Source: Emiliania huxleyi CCMP1516
Taxonomy: Eukaryota > Haptophyta > Isochrysidales > Noelaerhabdaceae
DNA: 64,000 nucleotides
NCBI RefSeq assembly: GCF_000372725.1
Contig: NW_005196021.1
Coordinates: 508,289 to 572,288, forward strand
Direction: 5' to 3'
The notes under the pieces were generated by a model that saw only the letters and a program-made list of their open reading frames with translations, was not told the DNA's origin and did no database searches. This document shows positions 1-9,799 of the stretch, piece after piece. A program made the position numbers and the translations under genes. Within the stretch, counting starts at the first letter, position 1. Every line of letters begins with the position of its first letter.

Positions 1-230
1 GTGGTGAGGGGGCGGCGGGTTCCGTGAGCAATAGGCGTCGCGGGGGTCTAGGTGTGCAGCTCGCGGCGGCATAGTCGGGCGCAATGCGGCGCGGCAAGCG
101 CGAGCGGACGAGGGAAGTGCCATGGCTTGCCTGGTGGCAAAGGCGGGGTACAGGTGGACGGGGGATGGGATTGATCAATCAAAAAGTAATACACTGTTAG
201 TTAAGGGGAAACCCGGTACACGGAGCCAAC

Positions 231-410
231 CCTCGGAGACCCGTGTTATGGCCCTGCGAACGCGCACCCCCGGGGCTAGGGCTATCTTGCCCGTAACCCG
301 ACACCGAGCGTCCGGCCAACTGGGTGCGCTTCTTAGCTCCCCGGTCCTGGACGTGAGGTTAATGACCGCACTCCAAGTGCTCCAAGTGCACTGGGTACTA
401 CCGTTCTTTT
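231..410 (-). repeat. dispersed repeat R5, copy 1
   Basis: A block that recurs, in the opposite orientation, at 7445-7650, 38826-38980 and 39420-39510, with a shorter piece near 36885-36945. Shared landmarks are a run of CACTTGGAG/CTCCAAGTG units, GCTAAGAAGCGCACCCAG and a CCCTAGGGGGGTGCGCGTTCGCAGGGAAAGG-like tail, here read in reverse. It has no open reading frame of its own and no clear terminal repeats. It could be a SINE-like or UTR-derived repeat. I saw no convincing tRNA-type A/B boxes. Confidence 0.6.
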
Positions 411-492
411 CATCCTCTCACAAACACGCACAACCGCACCACACACTCACTGTCCCGCATCGCTTCCTCCCTTTCCGGCCCCGCCAGAATCA

Positions 493-3400
493 TCACTTCA
501 GGAGCGGCGCGAGCAGCTTGGCGAACGGGTTCGCCTCCTCGGCGGCGCCCTCGATGTTGCCGGCCCTGCGCCACAGCGCGAGGAACTCGTCGAAGGTGAT
601 CCGCCCGTCGCGGTCCGAGTCGACGCCCCGCACCATGCTGTGCACCTCCTCCGCGGTGTAGATGGGGCACGCGCCGTCCTTGCACAGCAGCTTGGTCGCC
701 TCGCCAACCTCCTTCTCGGTGAGCAAGTCGTCGTCGTCCGTGTCGAAGAGCAGGAAGATCTCGCGCAGGTCGTCCTCCTTGCGCGGGTTCGCCTAGAAAA
801 AGAAAGGCGGCGCCACTTCTTTTGTAGGCGTCCTCCTTGCCGGCCGTCGCCTACTCGGCTGTATCTCGGCTATATCTCGCCGGCGGCATGACAGATCTGA
901 GCATGGTGCTAGATCTCGGCTAGATCTCGGCTAGATCTCGACTAGATCTCGGCTAGATCTCGGCTAGATCTCGCCGACGGCGTGACCGATCCGAGCATGG
1001 TGCTGATCCAGCCGGCGCCGCCGCCTGCCGTCTCGCCCCCCTCCTCCGACACCCTCATGCCTCCGATGCCCTCGCGCTGCAGCACCTGGCGCAGGGGCGG
1101 GCACCGCGCGGTCAGCGACGGGAGATATGGGGAGATACCGGGAGGTGTGGGGAGGTGTGGGGAGGTGTGGGGAGATGGGGAGAACGGGGAGGTGTGGGGA
1201 GGTGTGGGGAGGCGTGGGGAGATATGGGGGAGATCTCACCTCCTCGAACCGGACCCACCGCCCTTCCTCTGCAGAGATGCCCGCCCCGATGGCCATGATC
1301 AGCGCCACCAGCCCGTCGCGGCCGGAGCACGGCGCTGGCTCGTCCCGCCGCAGCGCCCGCACGAAGGCGAGCGTCTCCTGCTTGTACGCCTCCTTGTAGC
1401 GCGACATGAAGAAGTCGTACGGCATGTCGGCGTGGCCTGTCACGACCCACGATTGGCTCACGGGCAGTGGAGGACTGGGGCGGAGGCGCGCCGCCTGGCG
1501 GCGAGGGCGCCGCAAAACTTGTCCGAGAGGATGCGAGCGGTGGAGGGGTGCATGTTGTCGGTCATCATCATGCCCTTTGTGCCGAGCACCTCGGCGCGCT
1601 GGTCGTACCCGTACGGCGCCTGGTCCCATACCTCCAGAGTCTCGAACCCAGCGTGGGTTCAGCCCCCGTGGGCGGTGCGGTGCGGCGCCTGGCGGCACAC
1701 GTCGATGATCGCGTCCTTGCCGTTTGCGAAGCGAACCATGACGTTGGCCGTGTCGAACGCCTGTCAGAGTCATGCGGCAGAGTTGGCGGGCGCTCCTGAG
1801 TAGCCAGTGCCGTCGGCCGTGTCGGGACGCCTCGGGCCCTTCGAGCGCGCTGATCTCGGGCGAGACCTGGGGGAGATTGGGGGGAGATACCGGCCCTCGA
1901 GCGGGCGCACGTCTCGAGGCGTCGGAACCGTCTCGCAAGCGCCCCGCAGCTGTGCAAGTGCGGTGTGTGCACCGCAAGTGTGCCGTGTGCACCACAACAA
2001 GTGTGCGCCTGTGCACCGCAAGTGTGCGCCTGTGCACCGCAAGTGCAAGTGCGTGTGTCTGCACCGCGAAAGTGCCGCCGTTGTCCCGCACGCATGTCCC
2101 GCAAGCGTGTGTCCTGCAAGTGCGTGTGGTGCCGCCGCCTAGCACGCCCCCGAGGCAGGAAATGTCTAGGAGGTGTCTAGGAAGTGTCTAGGAAGTGTCT
2201 AGGAAGTGTCTAGGCCCGTCACGCCTGGCACGACCCCGAGGCAGGAAGTGTCTAGGAAGTGTCTAGGAGGTGTCTAGGCCCGCCACGCCTGGCACGACCC
2301 CGAGGCGAGGACGGCGACGGGCTCCGACGCCATCAGGAAGCGGGCCATGTCGAGGTCGTGGATCGCCTGGGAAAAAGAGAAACACAGTGCCGACAAACAG
2401 AAGACACGCGGGCAGCGGGCCAGCTCGAGGTCGTGGATCGCCATGTCCTTGAAGATGCCGCCGCCGCCCTGCACGTACTTGAGCGGCGGCGGCGCGGGGT
2501 CGCGCGAGCAGAGCTTCACCTTGCGAGATATGGGGGAGATATGAAGGAGATATGGGGGAGATATGGGGTCGCGCGAGCAGAGCTTCACCACGATCGTCTC
2601 GCCGATGGTGCCCTAGCAGCAGGAGGGGGCATAAGAACAGCAAGACCAGCAACGAGGATGATAAGCACCGTCGTCTCGCTCTCCCGCCTCCCTCTCACCC
2701 CCTGCAGTGTGGCCTCTGCAGCCGCGCATCGCCCACCGCCCACCGCCGTGACGCTGCGCCCTTGAGCGATGCGACGAGACGAGGCGCTGTGGCTGGCGCG
2801 CGGAGAACGGGCGCCCCCCGCCTCTCCTCTCGCCTACCCTCTCCCTTCCTCCTCCTCCGCCCTCCTCTCGCCTACCCTCTCCCTTCCTCCTCCTCCGCCC
2901 GCCTCTCCTCTACCCTCTCCCTTCCTCCTCCTCCGCCCTCCTCTCGCCTACCCTCTCCCTTCCTCCTCCTCCGCCCGCCTCTCCTCTACCCTCTCCCTTC
3001 CTCCTCCTCCGCCCTCCTCTCCTCTACCCTCTCCCTTCCTCCTCCTCCGCCCTCCTCTCGCCTACCCTCTCCCTTCCTCCTCCTCCGCCCTCCTCCTCCT
3101 CTCCTCTCCCCTCTCCCCTCCCCTCCCCTCCCCCTCCTCGCACCTCGGCGACCGAGCGCTTCCCCCGGCGGGAGAAGGTGTGAGTGCCACTACTTAGTAC
3201 CACCCCTTCGTACTAGTCTTGCACCTCGGCGATCGAGCGCTTGACGCGGGAGAAGTTCGGGTCGAACCGCCGCTGCAGCGCCGTCATCAGCTTCACGCCC
3301 TTGGCGCGGCAGAGGTTGACCGCCTGAGAGGTGGGGAGATATGGGAGAGATGGGGAGAGATGGGGAGAGATGGGGAGATGGGGGGATGTGGCAGAGGAGG

Positions 3401-4344
3401 TTGACCGCCGGGTGTCACAAGAGTCCCAAGAGTCACAAGACTCACACTCCTTGGAAAGGCTGAGACTCCCGAGCCGAGGAGGGAAGGAGGGACGGCAGCC
3501 GAGGAGTTGAAAGACGAAGAGGGGGGGCGATCGTACCGAATCAGTCGTGCCGAATCAACAGGAGCCGACTACTTACTCGATGCTAATCCGACCGCCTTGA
3601 TGGTCTCGGCCAAGTCGGTGGCGATCGGCTAATCTCGGCTAATCTCGGCTAAATCTCTCGCCTTGATGGTCTCGGCCAAGTCGGTGGCGATCGGCTTCTC
3701 GCAAAAGATGTCCTTGCCGGCGTTCGCCGCCGCCGTGATCTGCTCCGCGTGGAACTGCGGCGGGCAAGGCCGGCGGGCGGTCACGGGAGGAGCAAGGGAG
3801 GAGTTTCGGATGGGCGAGGGAGGGGCAAGGGAGGGCAGGGGAGGAGCCGCTGAGAGGACGGGGCCGGGCGGCCGGAGAGGCGGATGCGCAGGGAGGGAGG
3901 AGGAGCAGGCGGTGGCGGCGGAGGAGGCGGCGGTGGTGGGAGGGCGAAGAGGGAGGGGAGGGAGGAGACGGGGGCGGCGGAGGCGCGGAGGGGCGAATCA
4001 GGCGAGGCCTGCGACGGCGAGCAGATCCAAACCGCGTCGACGTCGGGGTGGTTGATCACCTCCGTATCGTCGCTGGTCCACGCCATGCCGGGGTAGGTCT
4101 CGGCGGCTGCCTTGGCCTTGGACAGCGTCGGGTTGGAGATGATCACCGGCCGCGCGTCGGGGCACGACGACAGCGCCTCGAGGTGCACGAGCCCGATCCG
4201 GCCCGCGCCAATAATGCCGACGCCGATGGGGTTGTCGTCCACCATGGTGAGCGGCGCCGCGCGGGCCGCGGGGGGTGCGCGCCGCGGTGCGCACTGCAGC
4301 GCGGCCGCGGAGGAGGCGAGCGCCAGGACGACAGCACCTTTCAT
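493..4344 (-). CDS. Gfo/Idh/MocA oxidoreductase (myo-inositol 2-dehydrogenase type) with apparent C-terminal EF-hand pair
   Basis: NAD-dependent sugar/inositol dehydrogenase family. My exons (complement): 4009-4344, 3662-3754, 3225-3323, 2589-2612, 2442-2519, 2289-2366, 1831-1866, 1689-1760, 1511-1619, 1240-1436, 987-1085, 493-792; all phases agree, giving 506 residues. The first ~33 residues (MKGAVVLALASSAAA) look like a secretory/plastid leader. The Rossmann motif GVGIIGAGRIG follows, then DVDAVWICSPS, the family signature FCEKPIATDL, and GGGIFKDMAIHDLDMAR. The dehydrogenase core is about 340 residues, normal for the family. A Gly-rich linker then leads by a phase-0 GT-AG intron (793-986) into two EF-hands with loops DTDDDDLLTEKE and DSDRDGRITFDE. 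Most other introns use GC donors. The EF-hand join is inferred; the EF-hand exon could belong to a separate gene. Dehydrogenase identity is firm, exact substrate is not. Confidence 0.82.
793..986 (-). repeat. intron with tandem CTCGGCTAGAT units and a decayed copy of the adjoining exon edge
   Basis: Between the dehydrogenase and EF-hand exons lie several CTAGATCTCGG units (about 908-970). A 40-base near copy (871-910) of the exon end and donor (965-1004) is also present. Acceptor on the minus strand is a C/T-rich tract ending CTAG at 796-793. Confidence 0.75.
2165..2280 (-). repeat. tandem AGGAAGTGTCTAGG minisatellite in intron
   Basis: Two clusters of a 13-14 base unit interrupted by a copy of the exon edge. 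ACGCCTGGCACGACCCCGAG at 2221-2240 matches 2285-2304. The whole lies inside the 1867-2288 intron of the dehydrogenase gene. Confidence 0.8.
2795..3135. repeat. C/T-rich minisatellite, unit about 38 bp
   Basis: About eight imperfect units built on CTACCCTCTCCCTTCCTCCT followed by CCTCCGCCC. They sit in the long intron 2613-3224 of the dehydrogenase gene. The long open frames across it are low-complexity and not coding. Confidence 0.85.
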
Positions 4345-4526
4345 AGCGGACAGCGCTACAGCAACAAAGAGAATTTTAGAGGCCCAACAAAACAACTCTC
4401 TCTCACAGCACACAGGCTCGACACAGGTGCGAACTGGCGAGAATTTTAGAACGAAACTCCCCCGCACAACACTGGGCACGGGACTGGCGCGCACTGGCAC
4501 TAACACAGGTACACCACGGGAGCCGC
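4345..4526 (-). promoter_or_regulatory. probable 5' region of the dehydrogenase gene with a dispersed repeat
   Basis: Just upstream (minus strand) of the start codon lies an AAAATTCTCTTTGTTG stretch. Next to it is a repeat (GGGCACGGGACTGGCGCGCA, about 4476-4495) also present at 38302-38345 and 38402-38438 and, reversed, near 21285-21325. A/T-rich stretches near several other starts in this window look similar. I see no TATA box. Confidence 0.35.
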
Positions 4527-4880
4527 CTAAGCGACTCCTGCGAGGGTGGCGAGGCACTTAGCTCCGTGCACCCGCCCACCCCCGCCACAGGCAAGCTCAT
4601 TCACGACCTGCTCTGCGATGGCCGTGTGAAGAACGACTGAGATGCGCTGCTTCTGCAGCCCCAGCCAGCTCTTGGTGGTCCAAGTCACCTCATCGAGGTA
4701 CTGGGCCCGCGTCAGCTTGTTCTGTAGCACGTCCGCCGCTCTCCGGAGGATCTCACGGACCCCCCTCCCAAACCCGCCGAACGATTCGAACAGCAGCAGC
4801 TGCACTTCGACGCCCTTGTCTTCCCTGGCGTAGCGATAATCCCCGCCGTAGGACGGTATGCGGCGGTCGCCGCCCACCAC
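4527..4880 (-). pseudogene. fragment of a mobile-element-type ORF (C-terminal half of a module)
   Basis: Open frame of 117 codons with VEVQLLLFESFGGFGRGVRE, AADVLQNKLTRAQY and VTWTTKSWLG. The pattern FE(S/T)FGG...LRRAA...TW..KSW resembles a conserved module I associate with repetitive ORFs in haptophyte-like genomes (recollection of style, not a search). The other half, ending HETFGG, is on the opposite strand at about 6190-6430. There is no credible start and the frame ends in unrelated sequence, so a relic is most likely. Function not known. Confidence 0.4.
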
Positions 4881-5602
4881 CCTGCCCCCCCTGGTATGCC
4901 AGCGCCCAGTCCCTTGCCCTCTCTCGCCCTTGCTCTTCCTCTCCCCCTACAAAGAGAATTTTACTCCCCGAGCCCCTCTCAACAAAGAGAAAGCGAGATT
5001 CGAGAAACGGGATTGGCTGTAAGGTGCTTATATGGGCTTCCAGTACCTACCACCACCTTCAAGACATGCGCTTTCATGGTGACGACAGCGCCTTTCATGG
5101 TACGTCTCGCGCGCGCGTGAACAGGGCTCCAGGCCCCAAATGACGTGTGAGTGTTAGATAGAGTTGTTTGGTATTGTTAAAAATCTCTCTCTCTCATGTC
5201 GGGTCCAGGGGTTACTCGAATACGGCGACAAAGAAACAAAGAAAAGAAAGAAGCGCACACGAGGAAGCGCAACTGTAAGGTGCTTATATGGGCTTCCAGT
5301 CCCCTTCAAGACATGCGCTTTCATGGTGACGACAGCGCCTTTCATGGTGACAGCGCTGGGTTCGGACTTTTTGGTATGGTATGGTATGCTCGCGAGACCA
5401 TACCCCCTCGAGACCATACCCCCCCGCCAGCTGACAGACCCAGCCTCCTGCCGACGGGACCATACCCCCCTCCCCCCCCCTCGCCCCACCGCCGGCCGCC
5501 TTACTGTTAGGCTCCACAGGAGGACAGGAGGCTGCAGACACCGACACGCACACTAGATACGCGCGGATGGCCGCCGTCTTCCACGCCAGCACCGTCTTCT
5601 AC
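4881..5602. repeat. dispersed repeats R1 and R2, no gene
   Basis: Two direct copies (about 5028-5110 and 5274-5350) of GGTGCTTATATGGGCTTCCA ... TTCAAGACATGCGCTTTCAT, each ending in start-like MKGAVV sequence. A reversed copy is at about 50489-50545. An R2 copy (GTTGTTTGGTATTG then TAAAAATCTCTCTC) is at 5163-5200. Upstream of it, CTCGCGCGCGCGTGAACAGG at about 5107 recurs near 39270. The R1 copies may be transposed promoter/5' exon fragments, since MKGAVV is also the N-terminus encoded at 4344. No coding region is supported. Confidence 0.55.
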
Positions 5603-6005
5603 GCACCGGCCGGTAGAGCTGTTTAACGTTGGGAGCTGAAAAGTGTTGCTAGTTGGTTAACAGTAACAACAGAACAACAGTTGTGGCTCCCCAACAACAG
5701 TAGCTAACGTTAGGCCGGCTCTGAACAACAATAAGGAAGGCCTGGCAGTGACCCACGAGATCTCCAGCGTCCAGTGCGGGTAATACCCGAAAATACCCGG
5801 AAAACCCCAGGTATTTTCGGATTTTACCCGGGGGTTTTGCCATTTTCTGCTTGCTGGCCGCTGAACAAACAGTAACAACAGTAACAAACAGTAACAGCAT
5901 GGGCTGGGGTGAACACCTGAACAACGTTAAGGATTTCAGCCAACACTAGCGCAACTGTTAGAGTTAGGCCCAAAGTTAATGTTAAGCAGCTCTACCGGCC
6001 GGTGC
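5603..6005. mobile_element. MITE-like element with about 25-bp terminal inverted repeats
   Basis: GCACCGGCCGGTAGAGCTG at 5603 is mirrored by CAGCTCTACCGGCCGGTGC ending at 6005. The arms continue (TTTAACGTT versus AACATTAAC-like) with few mismatches. The interior is AT-richer than its surroundings, has short AACAACAGTAAC repeats and a small internal inversion (AATACCCGAAAATACCC / AGGTATTTTCGGATTTTACC), and has no ORF. I found no target-site duplication, so the superfamily is unassigned. Confidence 0.6.
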
Positions 6006-6189
6006 TCGTCTAGAGCGCGGCGGCAAAGTTGGCAATCGCCTGGCGAGCGGCGGGCGCGGCACCCGCGCCGGGTCGCCGCAACCGCACCAGCAGGGCCGGG
6101 AGGAGCGATGAGGTGAATGAAGTCTCGCTCTGGACGCCCCTCCTCAAGACCTCCTCGACGGGCGTTGGCACAACGCCTCGAGTGGCGGC

Positions 6190-6440
6190 ACGCCCGCCTC
6201 CGTTGGCCACTCCTACGCCTTCGGCAACACCGAGGAGAAGGCCCGCCGCCTAAACATGGGCTGCAAGGCGCGCGGGCAGCCCGGCCAACCCTTCGACCAC
6301 AAGAACGGCCACAGCTACGTCAAGGCGCATCGCGGTTTCTACCACGACGCGATCTTTGTCAAGCGCAACAACTTCAACCTGCTGCTCCACGAGACGTTCG
6401 GCGGCCATCATCTTCCGCAGAAAGGGTCCCGTGCAAGAGA
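6190..6440 (+). pseudogene. fragment of the same mobile-element module (N-terminal half)
   Basis: Open frame with AFGNTEEKARRLNMGCKARG, GQPFDHKNGHSYVKAH, GFYHDAIFVKRNNF and LLLHETFGG. The YHDAI...KRN...ETFGG block overlaps in pattern the start of the fragment at 4527-4880 (LLLFESFGG), so the two are consecutive pieces of one module. It runs directly into the 5' end of the Nudix gene. Function unknown. Confidence 0.4.
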
Positions 6441-6457
6441 AAGCGTCACCCGCAGCC

Positions 6458-7168
6458 ATGCAACGGACGCCGCAGTTCATCACCGGCGAGTTCACGCCGC
6501 GCCACTGCTTCCTGCCCGACGACGAGTACGGCCGCTGTCTCGACACCGTCGTCAAGGCGTGCTCCGACGTCCTCGTGACCGACGCGAGCGGCTCAAAGGT
6601 CTTCCTGGGCCAGCGCAAGGTGGAGCCGCAGCCGGACTGGTGGTACATCGGCGGCCGGTCGAAGCCGGGCGAGACGCCCGAGGCGGCCGCCGCGCGCAAC
6701 GTGCGGCGCGAGCTCAAGCTCGACCTGCCTCTCGAGCGCTTCGAGGTGGTCGCAAACTACTCGTTCGTCTGGCAGTTCCGGCAGCAGCCGCCGGCGGGGA
6801 ACGGCACGGCTGACATCTCGACGGTGCACCGGCTCGCGCTGGGCGACGCCGAGGTCGCCGGCGCCGTCTTCGACGAGAAGGAGTACGCGGCCACAAAGTG
6901 GTGGCCCGCCGAGGACGTGCTCTCGGGAGACTTCCACCCGGCGCTCAAGCAGGCGATCCGCGACGTGCGCGCGGCCGACGCCTTCAAGAGGCTGAGGGAG
7001 CTCGTCGTCGCCGGCGGCGCGGACGCCGACGTGGCCACCGCCGCGAGGCTGCTCGTCGAGACGGCCGGTGCGCGCGACGCCGCCGTCGACGCGCTCGGAG
7101 GCGCGGACGGCGCGCCGGTCGCGGTCAGCTTTGCGAACGGGCGGTACACGTACCGGAGAGCGGCGTGA
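6458..7168 (+). CDS. Nudix-hydrolase-like protein
   Basis: Single-exon frame of 236 codons from an ATG at 6458. The frame is open upstream, but that part overlaps the element fragment. After TDASGSKVFLGQRK comes WWYIGGRSKPGETPEAAAAR then NVRRELKLDL. This is the Nudix-box layout G-x5-E-x7-R-x-U-x2-E-L, with the first E of the REUxEE core replaced (RNVRRE), so catalysis is uncertain. A C-terminal helical extension (about 80 residues) follows the fold. Nudix enzymes hydrolyse nucleoside diphosphates linked to other groups; the substrate cannot be read here. A polyA signal is not obvious. R2 and R5 repeats follow directly. Confidence 0.7.
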   Translation: MQRTPQFITGEFTPRHCFLPDDEYGRCLDTVVKACSDVLVTDASGSKVFLGQRKVEPQPDWWYIGGRSKPGETPEAAAARNVRRELKLDLPLERFEVVANYSFVWQFRQQPPAGNGTADISTVHRLALGDAEVAGAVFDEKEYAATKWWPAEDVLSGDFHPALKQAIRDVRAADAFKRLRELVVAGGADADVATAARLLVETAGARDAAVDALGGADGAPVAVSFANGRYTYRRAA

Positions 7169-7872
7169 GAGCCGAGACTGCCGCCCGGCGCCTTGGTAGT
7201 GGTGCTTGCCGGTGTGAGACGTCAGTGTCTGAGACATTCTCGTGTGAGTTGTTTGGTATTGCTAAAAATCTCTCTCTCTCTCTCCGGGAGCGCGAGGCGC
7301 CACAGTGTGAGGGTCGTGTTGCACAAGATAAGGTACATAACAAAGTCGCCCCATGGCGCGCGTACCGGTAGCTATGACAAGGACCCCGCGGCCGCGGATC
7401 CGGCGGCGGACGGGGCTGGCGCGCAAGCGCCGGCCACAGTCGGGCCGCCGGAGCACTTGGAGTGCAGTTATCAACCTCACATCCAGGGCCGGGGAGCTAA
7501 GAAGCGCACACCCAGCGGGCCGGATGATCGGCATCGGGCTGCGGGCTAGAGAGCCCTGACCCCTAGGGGGGTGCGCGTTCGCAGGGAAAGGACCGTAAAG
7601 TAAACACGGGTCTCCGAGGGTTAGTCCGCGCTCCAGGTTTCCCCTAGCAGCGGAGCGCCCCCTCTACTCGCCGGGGGATGCGCCGCGCACTCGCATCGGT
7701 TACCTCCATGAACGGCGGAGCTAAGTATTCTCGCGTCCACACCACACCTCGTCCAACGTACACACACTACTGTGCGAAAGAAAGAAAGAAAGAAAACACA
7801 CAACCCAAGGGAGGGATGGGAGAACGGCACGCCGCCACCACACAGGGATTTTAAGGAGAGGAGTGTGGTGCG
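7169..7872. repeat. repeat-filled spacer: R2 (7248-7285), R5 (7445-7650), R3 (about 7808-7885)
   Basis: R2 is the GTTTGGTATTGCTAAAAATC motif. R5 is the most complete copy, including the CCCTAGGGGGGTGCGCGTTC stretch. R3 is GGGAGGGATGGGAG..CGGCACGCCGCCACCACACAGG and then GGAGAGGAGTGTGGTG..GCTAGCCGTCGCC. R3 recurs reversed and doubled at 38045-38180, and in the same orientation at 50721-50880 and 51718-51745. No gene seen. Confidence 0.6.
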
Positions 7873-8408
7873 CTAGCCGTCGCCCACCCTGGGGAGTCTG
7901 CCTCTTCGTATCTCTTTTCGCAGTCTCTCGCCGCTTCTCGCTGCAACCTTCATGCCACCTCGCGGCCGTCCCACTCTCGTCGGTCTCTCCCTTGTCACTT
8001 CCTCCTCTGTCGCGTCGTTCTCTTCTGCCTCGTCCTGCGACGCCGCCGCCTGCCGGTCCCTTGTTCTCGCGGCTTCTTTCGCCTTGCGCAACTCCGTCCT
8101 CCTCGCGGCGTATCCTGGCCCCTCGAGTCTATCAAGCTCCCCTCGCGCAAGGACCACATTTCTGACTCCCACTCCGATCATTTGCCTACACGTCATGTTG
8201 TTGCTCAGGTCCACTCTCTCTTCGAACACTCGTGCCTCTACGGATGATGCCGGCGCTGGGGTCCCCTTCGGATGCATCGTGACATCTGACAACTGAATTT
8301 CCACTGGTTCGTCCTCCTCTGAGTCATTTTCCCCGTCCTCCTTCCGCTCGGCCCTTCGCTCGGTACGTTCGGTGTGGCTCACCCTCCATGCCGTGAACAG
8401 GCGCTTTA
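7873..8408 (-). CDS. hypothetical charged ORF, probably part of an interrupted retroelement
   Basis: Open frame encoding a very charged protein (ERTERRAERKEDGENDSEED, then many R/K/E heptad-like stretches). It lies immediately next to, and is cut by, the inverted-repeat element at 8409-8861. No domain recognised. The longer frame running into the element should not be trusted. R3 repeat sequence overlaps its 3' end. Confidence 0.3.
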
Positions 8409-8864
8409 GAGCAGGCGCACATCGCTTCCAGGGAGGGGGGCGCACTTCTGCTCACGCCCCCTGCTAGNNNNNNNNNNNNNNNNNNNNNNNNNNNNNNNNN
8501 NNNNNNNNNNNNNNNNNNNNNNNNNNNNNNNNNNNNNNNNNNNNNNNNNNNNNNNNNNNNNNNNNNNTATCTTGGAGAATCTGACCTGGCTCAAGGCTCA
8601 TGTAGCTCCAAGGATGATTTTCCCCTCGAAAATGCTGCGAAATGAGGTGTAAAATCAAGGGCCCGGAGGGCCTGACCACGAGTCTCTGGGGGGGGTCCTC
8701 GGCCATGACCCCCCCCCCCCAGCATGTGGTGGAGGCGCTGGGGGGGTCGGGACCCCCCCCCTAGCATGTGGTGAAGCCTCTGGGGGGGGTCGGACCCCCC
8801 CCCTAGCATGTGGTGTGAGCAGAAGTGCGCCCCCCCCCCTGGAAGCGATGTGCGCCTGCTCTTA
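8406..8864. mobile_element. inverted-repeat (MITE-like) element with TTA target-site duplication
   Basis: GAGCAGGCGCACATCGCTTC at 8409 is the exact reverse complement of the sequence ending at 8861. The arms continue through the C/G-rich tract to GCACTTCTGCTCA, about 45 bases in all. The element is flanked by TTA at 8406-8408 and 8862-8864. A 3-bp TTA duplication is typical of PIF/Harbinger elements (established knowledge). The inside holds a CATGTGGTG plus poly-C/G minisatellite (about 8700-8820) and the first assembly gap, so true length is unknown. Confidence 0.6.
8468..8567. other. assembly gap (100 N)
   Basis: Exactly 100 Ns, a conventional gap of unknown size. It lies inside the inverted-repeat element. 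Confidence 0.99.
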
Positions 8865-9757
8865 CTCCACCCTATATTCTTCTCTCGTTCCTCTGCCCGT
8901 GCCTTGGTCTTGTCGTTGTTTCGCACCCATGTCTGTATGGCAATCGAGGCTGCCTTCCCCACTACCTGTAGTTCACTCGTCACCTCTCCCGCGAGCTCCC
9001 TTCTCTTTCTTTCGGGTATGGAGTCCGTGAGTGCGGGTAGCGTGCAGGCAATCACGGGTGCTATTTTGTCGTACTCCTCTTCGGCGAGCGCCCCAAATCT
9101 AGACCCTTTCGCCTTTAAGGAGGCTGCCCTCGCTCGTCTCAGGAATGTGGCGGTGTCTTTTGAGTCCGGCGCCTCCTGTTCAACTCTTGCTGTCGCCCTC
9201 GCTGTGTGTTTGTCGAGCTTCCGCATGAAGTGACGCGCCTCTTCCTTATTTCCAGCGCAGCTGCCGCTCAGTATGTGCGCCAACGACGCCTGTGGTGGCT
9301 CACTGTCTTCTTGTTTCCAGTCGTCCCAGTCTTTCAGTTCCCCGCGTCTCCTCCTTGCCTCGCGCGCCTCTTTTGCGACCTCATCCCTAGCCGCTTTGCA
9401 CGCTCTGCATCCCCAGAACGCACTTCTCGTGGCGGGGCCCCTCATTCCCCGTTTCTTTTCCCCCTCTAGAATACGCCTGTGGTGTGCCCCGTGTGGCACC
9501 CCGACCTGTTGTCTCACCCTGGCCCCCAAGATCGTTTTGGTCGTCACATTGTGATCCCCGACGTCGTCAAATGTCGCCCGCCTGTCCTTCCCCCCGTTCT
9601 CGTCTGGTAATCTCATCTTATTATCCCATCGATGCTTGAGGCTGGCTACTGCCACTTCGCTCCACAACCGTCCCGCCACCCCTGCCGTGTGCGACCCCGG
9701 CCTCACTGTCTGCGAGCCGCCCTCAACAACCAACGGTGTTTTTTTCTGCGATCTCAA
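8865..9757 (-). pseudogene. probable LINE-type retroelement ORF, C-terminal part
   Basis: Open frame of about 290 codons before the inserted element. It contains TKTILGARVRQQVG, RRILEGEKKRGMRGP and FWGCRACKAAR, then after 45 residues SLAHILSGSC. The C-x2-C ... H-x5-C spacing matches the zinc knuckle at the end of many non-LTR retrotransposon polyproteins. Reverse transcriptase motifs are not present here, and the 5' end abuts the promoter of the next gene. A 5'-truncated, decayed element is likely. The frame is cut at its 3' side by the MITE at 8406-8864. Confidence 0.4.
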
Positions 9758-9799
9758 TTTCGTGCATCTGCCTTCCGCCTACATCTGCTGCACGCCGCC

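Noticed and set aside
2552..3244. Ser/Leu/Pro-rich frame over the CTCCTCC minisatellite
   Set aside because: Reads through a tandem repeat inside an intron of the minus-strand dehydrogenase gene.
8409..8861. Inverted arms as evidence of an assembly inversion
   Set aside because: The exact TTA duplication outside the arms fits a transposon insertion better, although the gap leaves some doubt.
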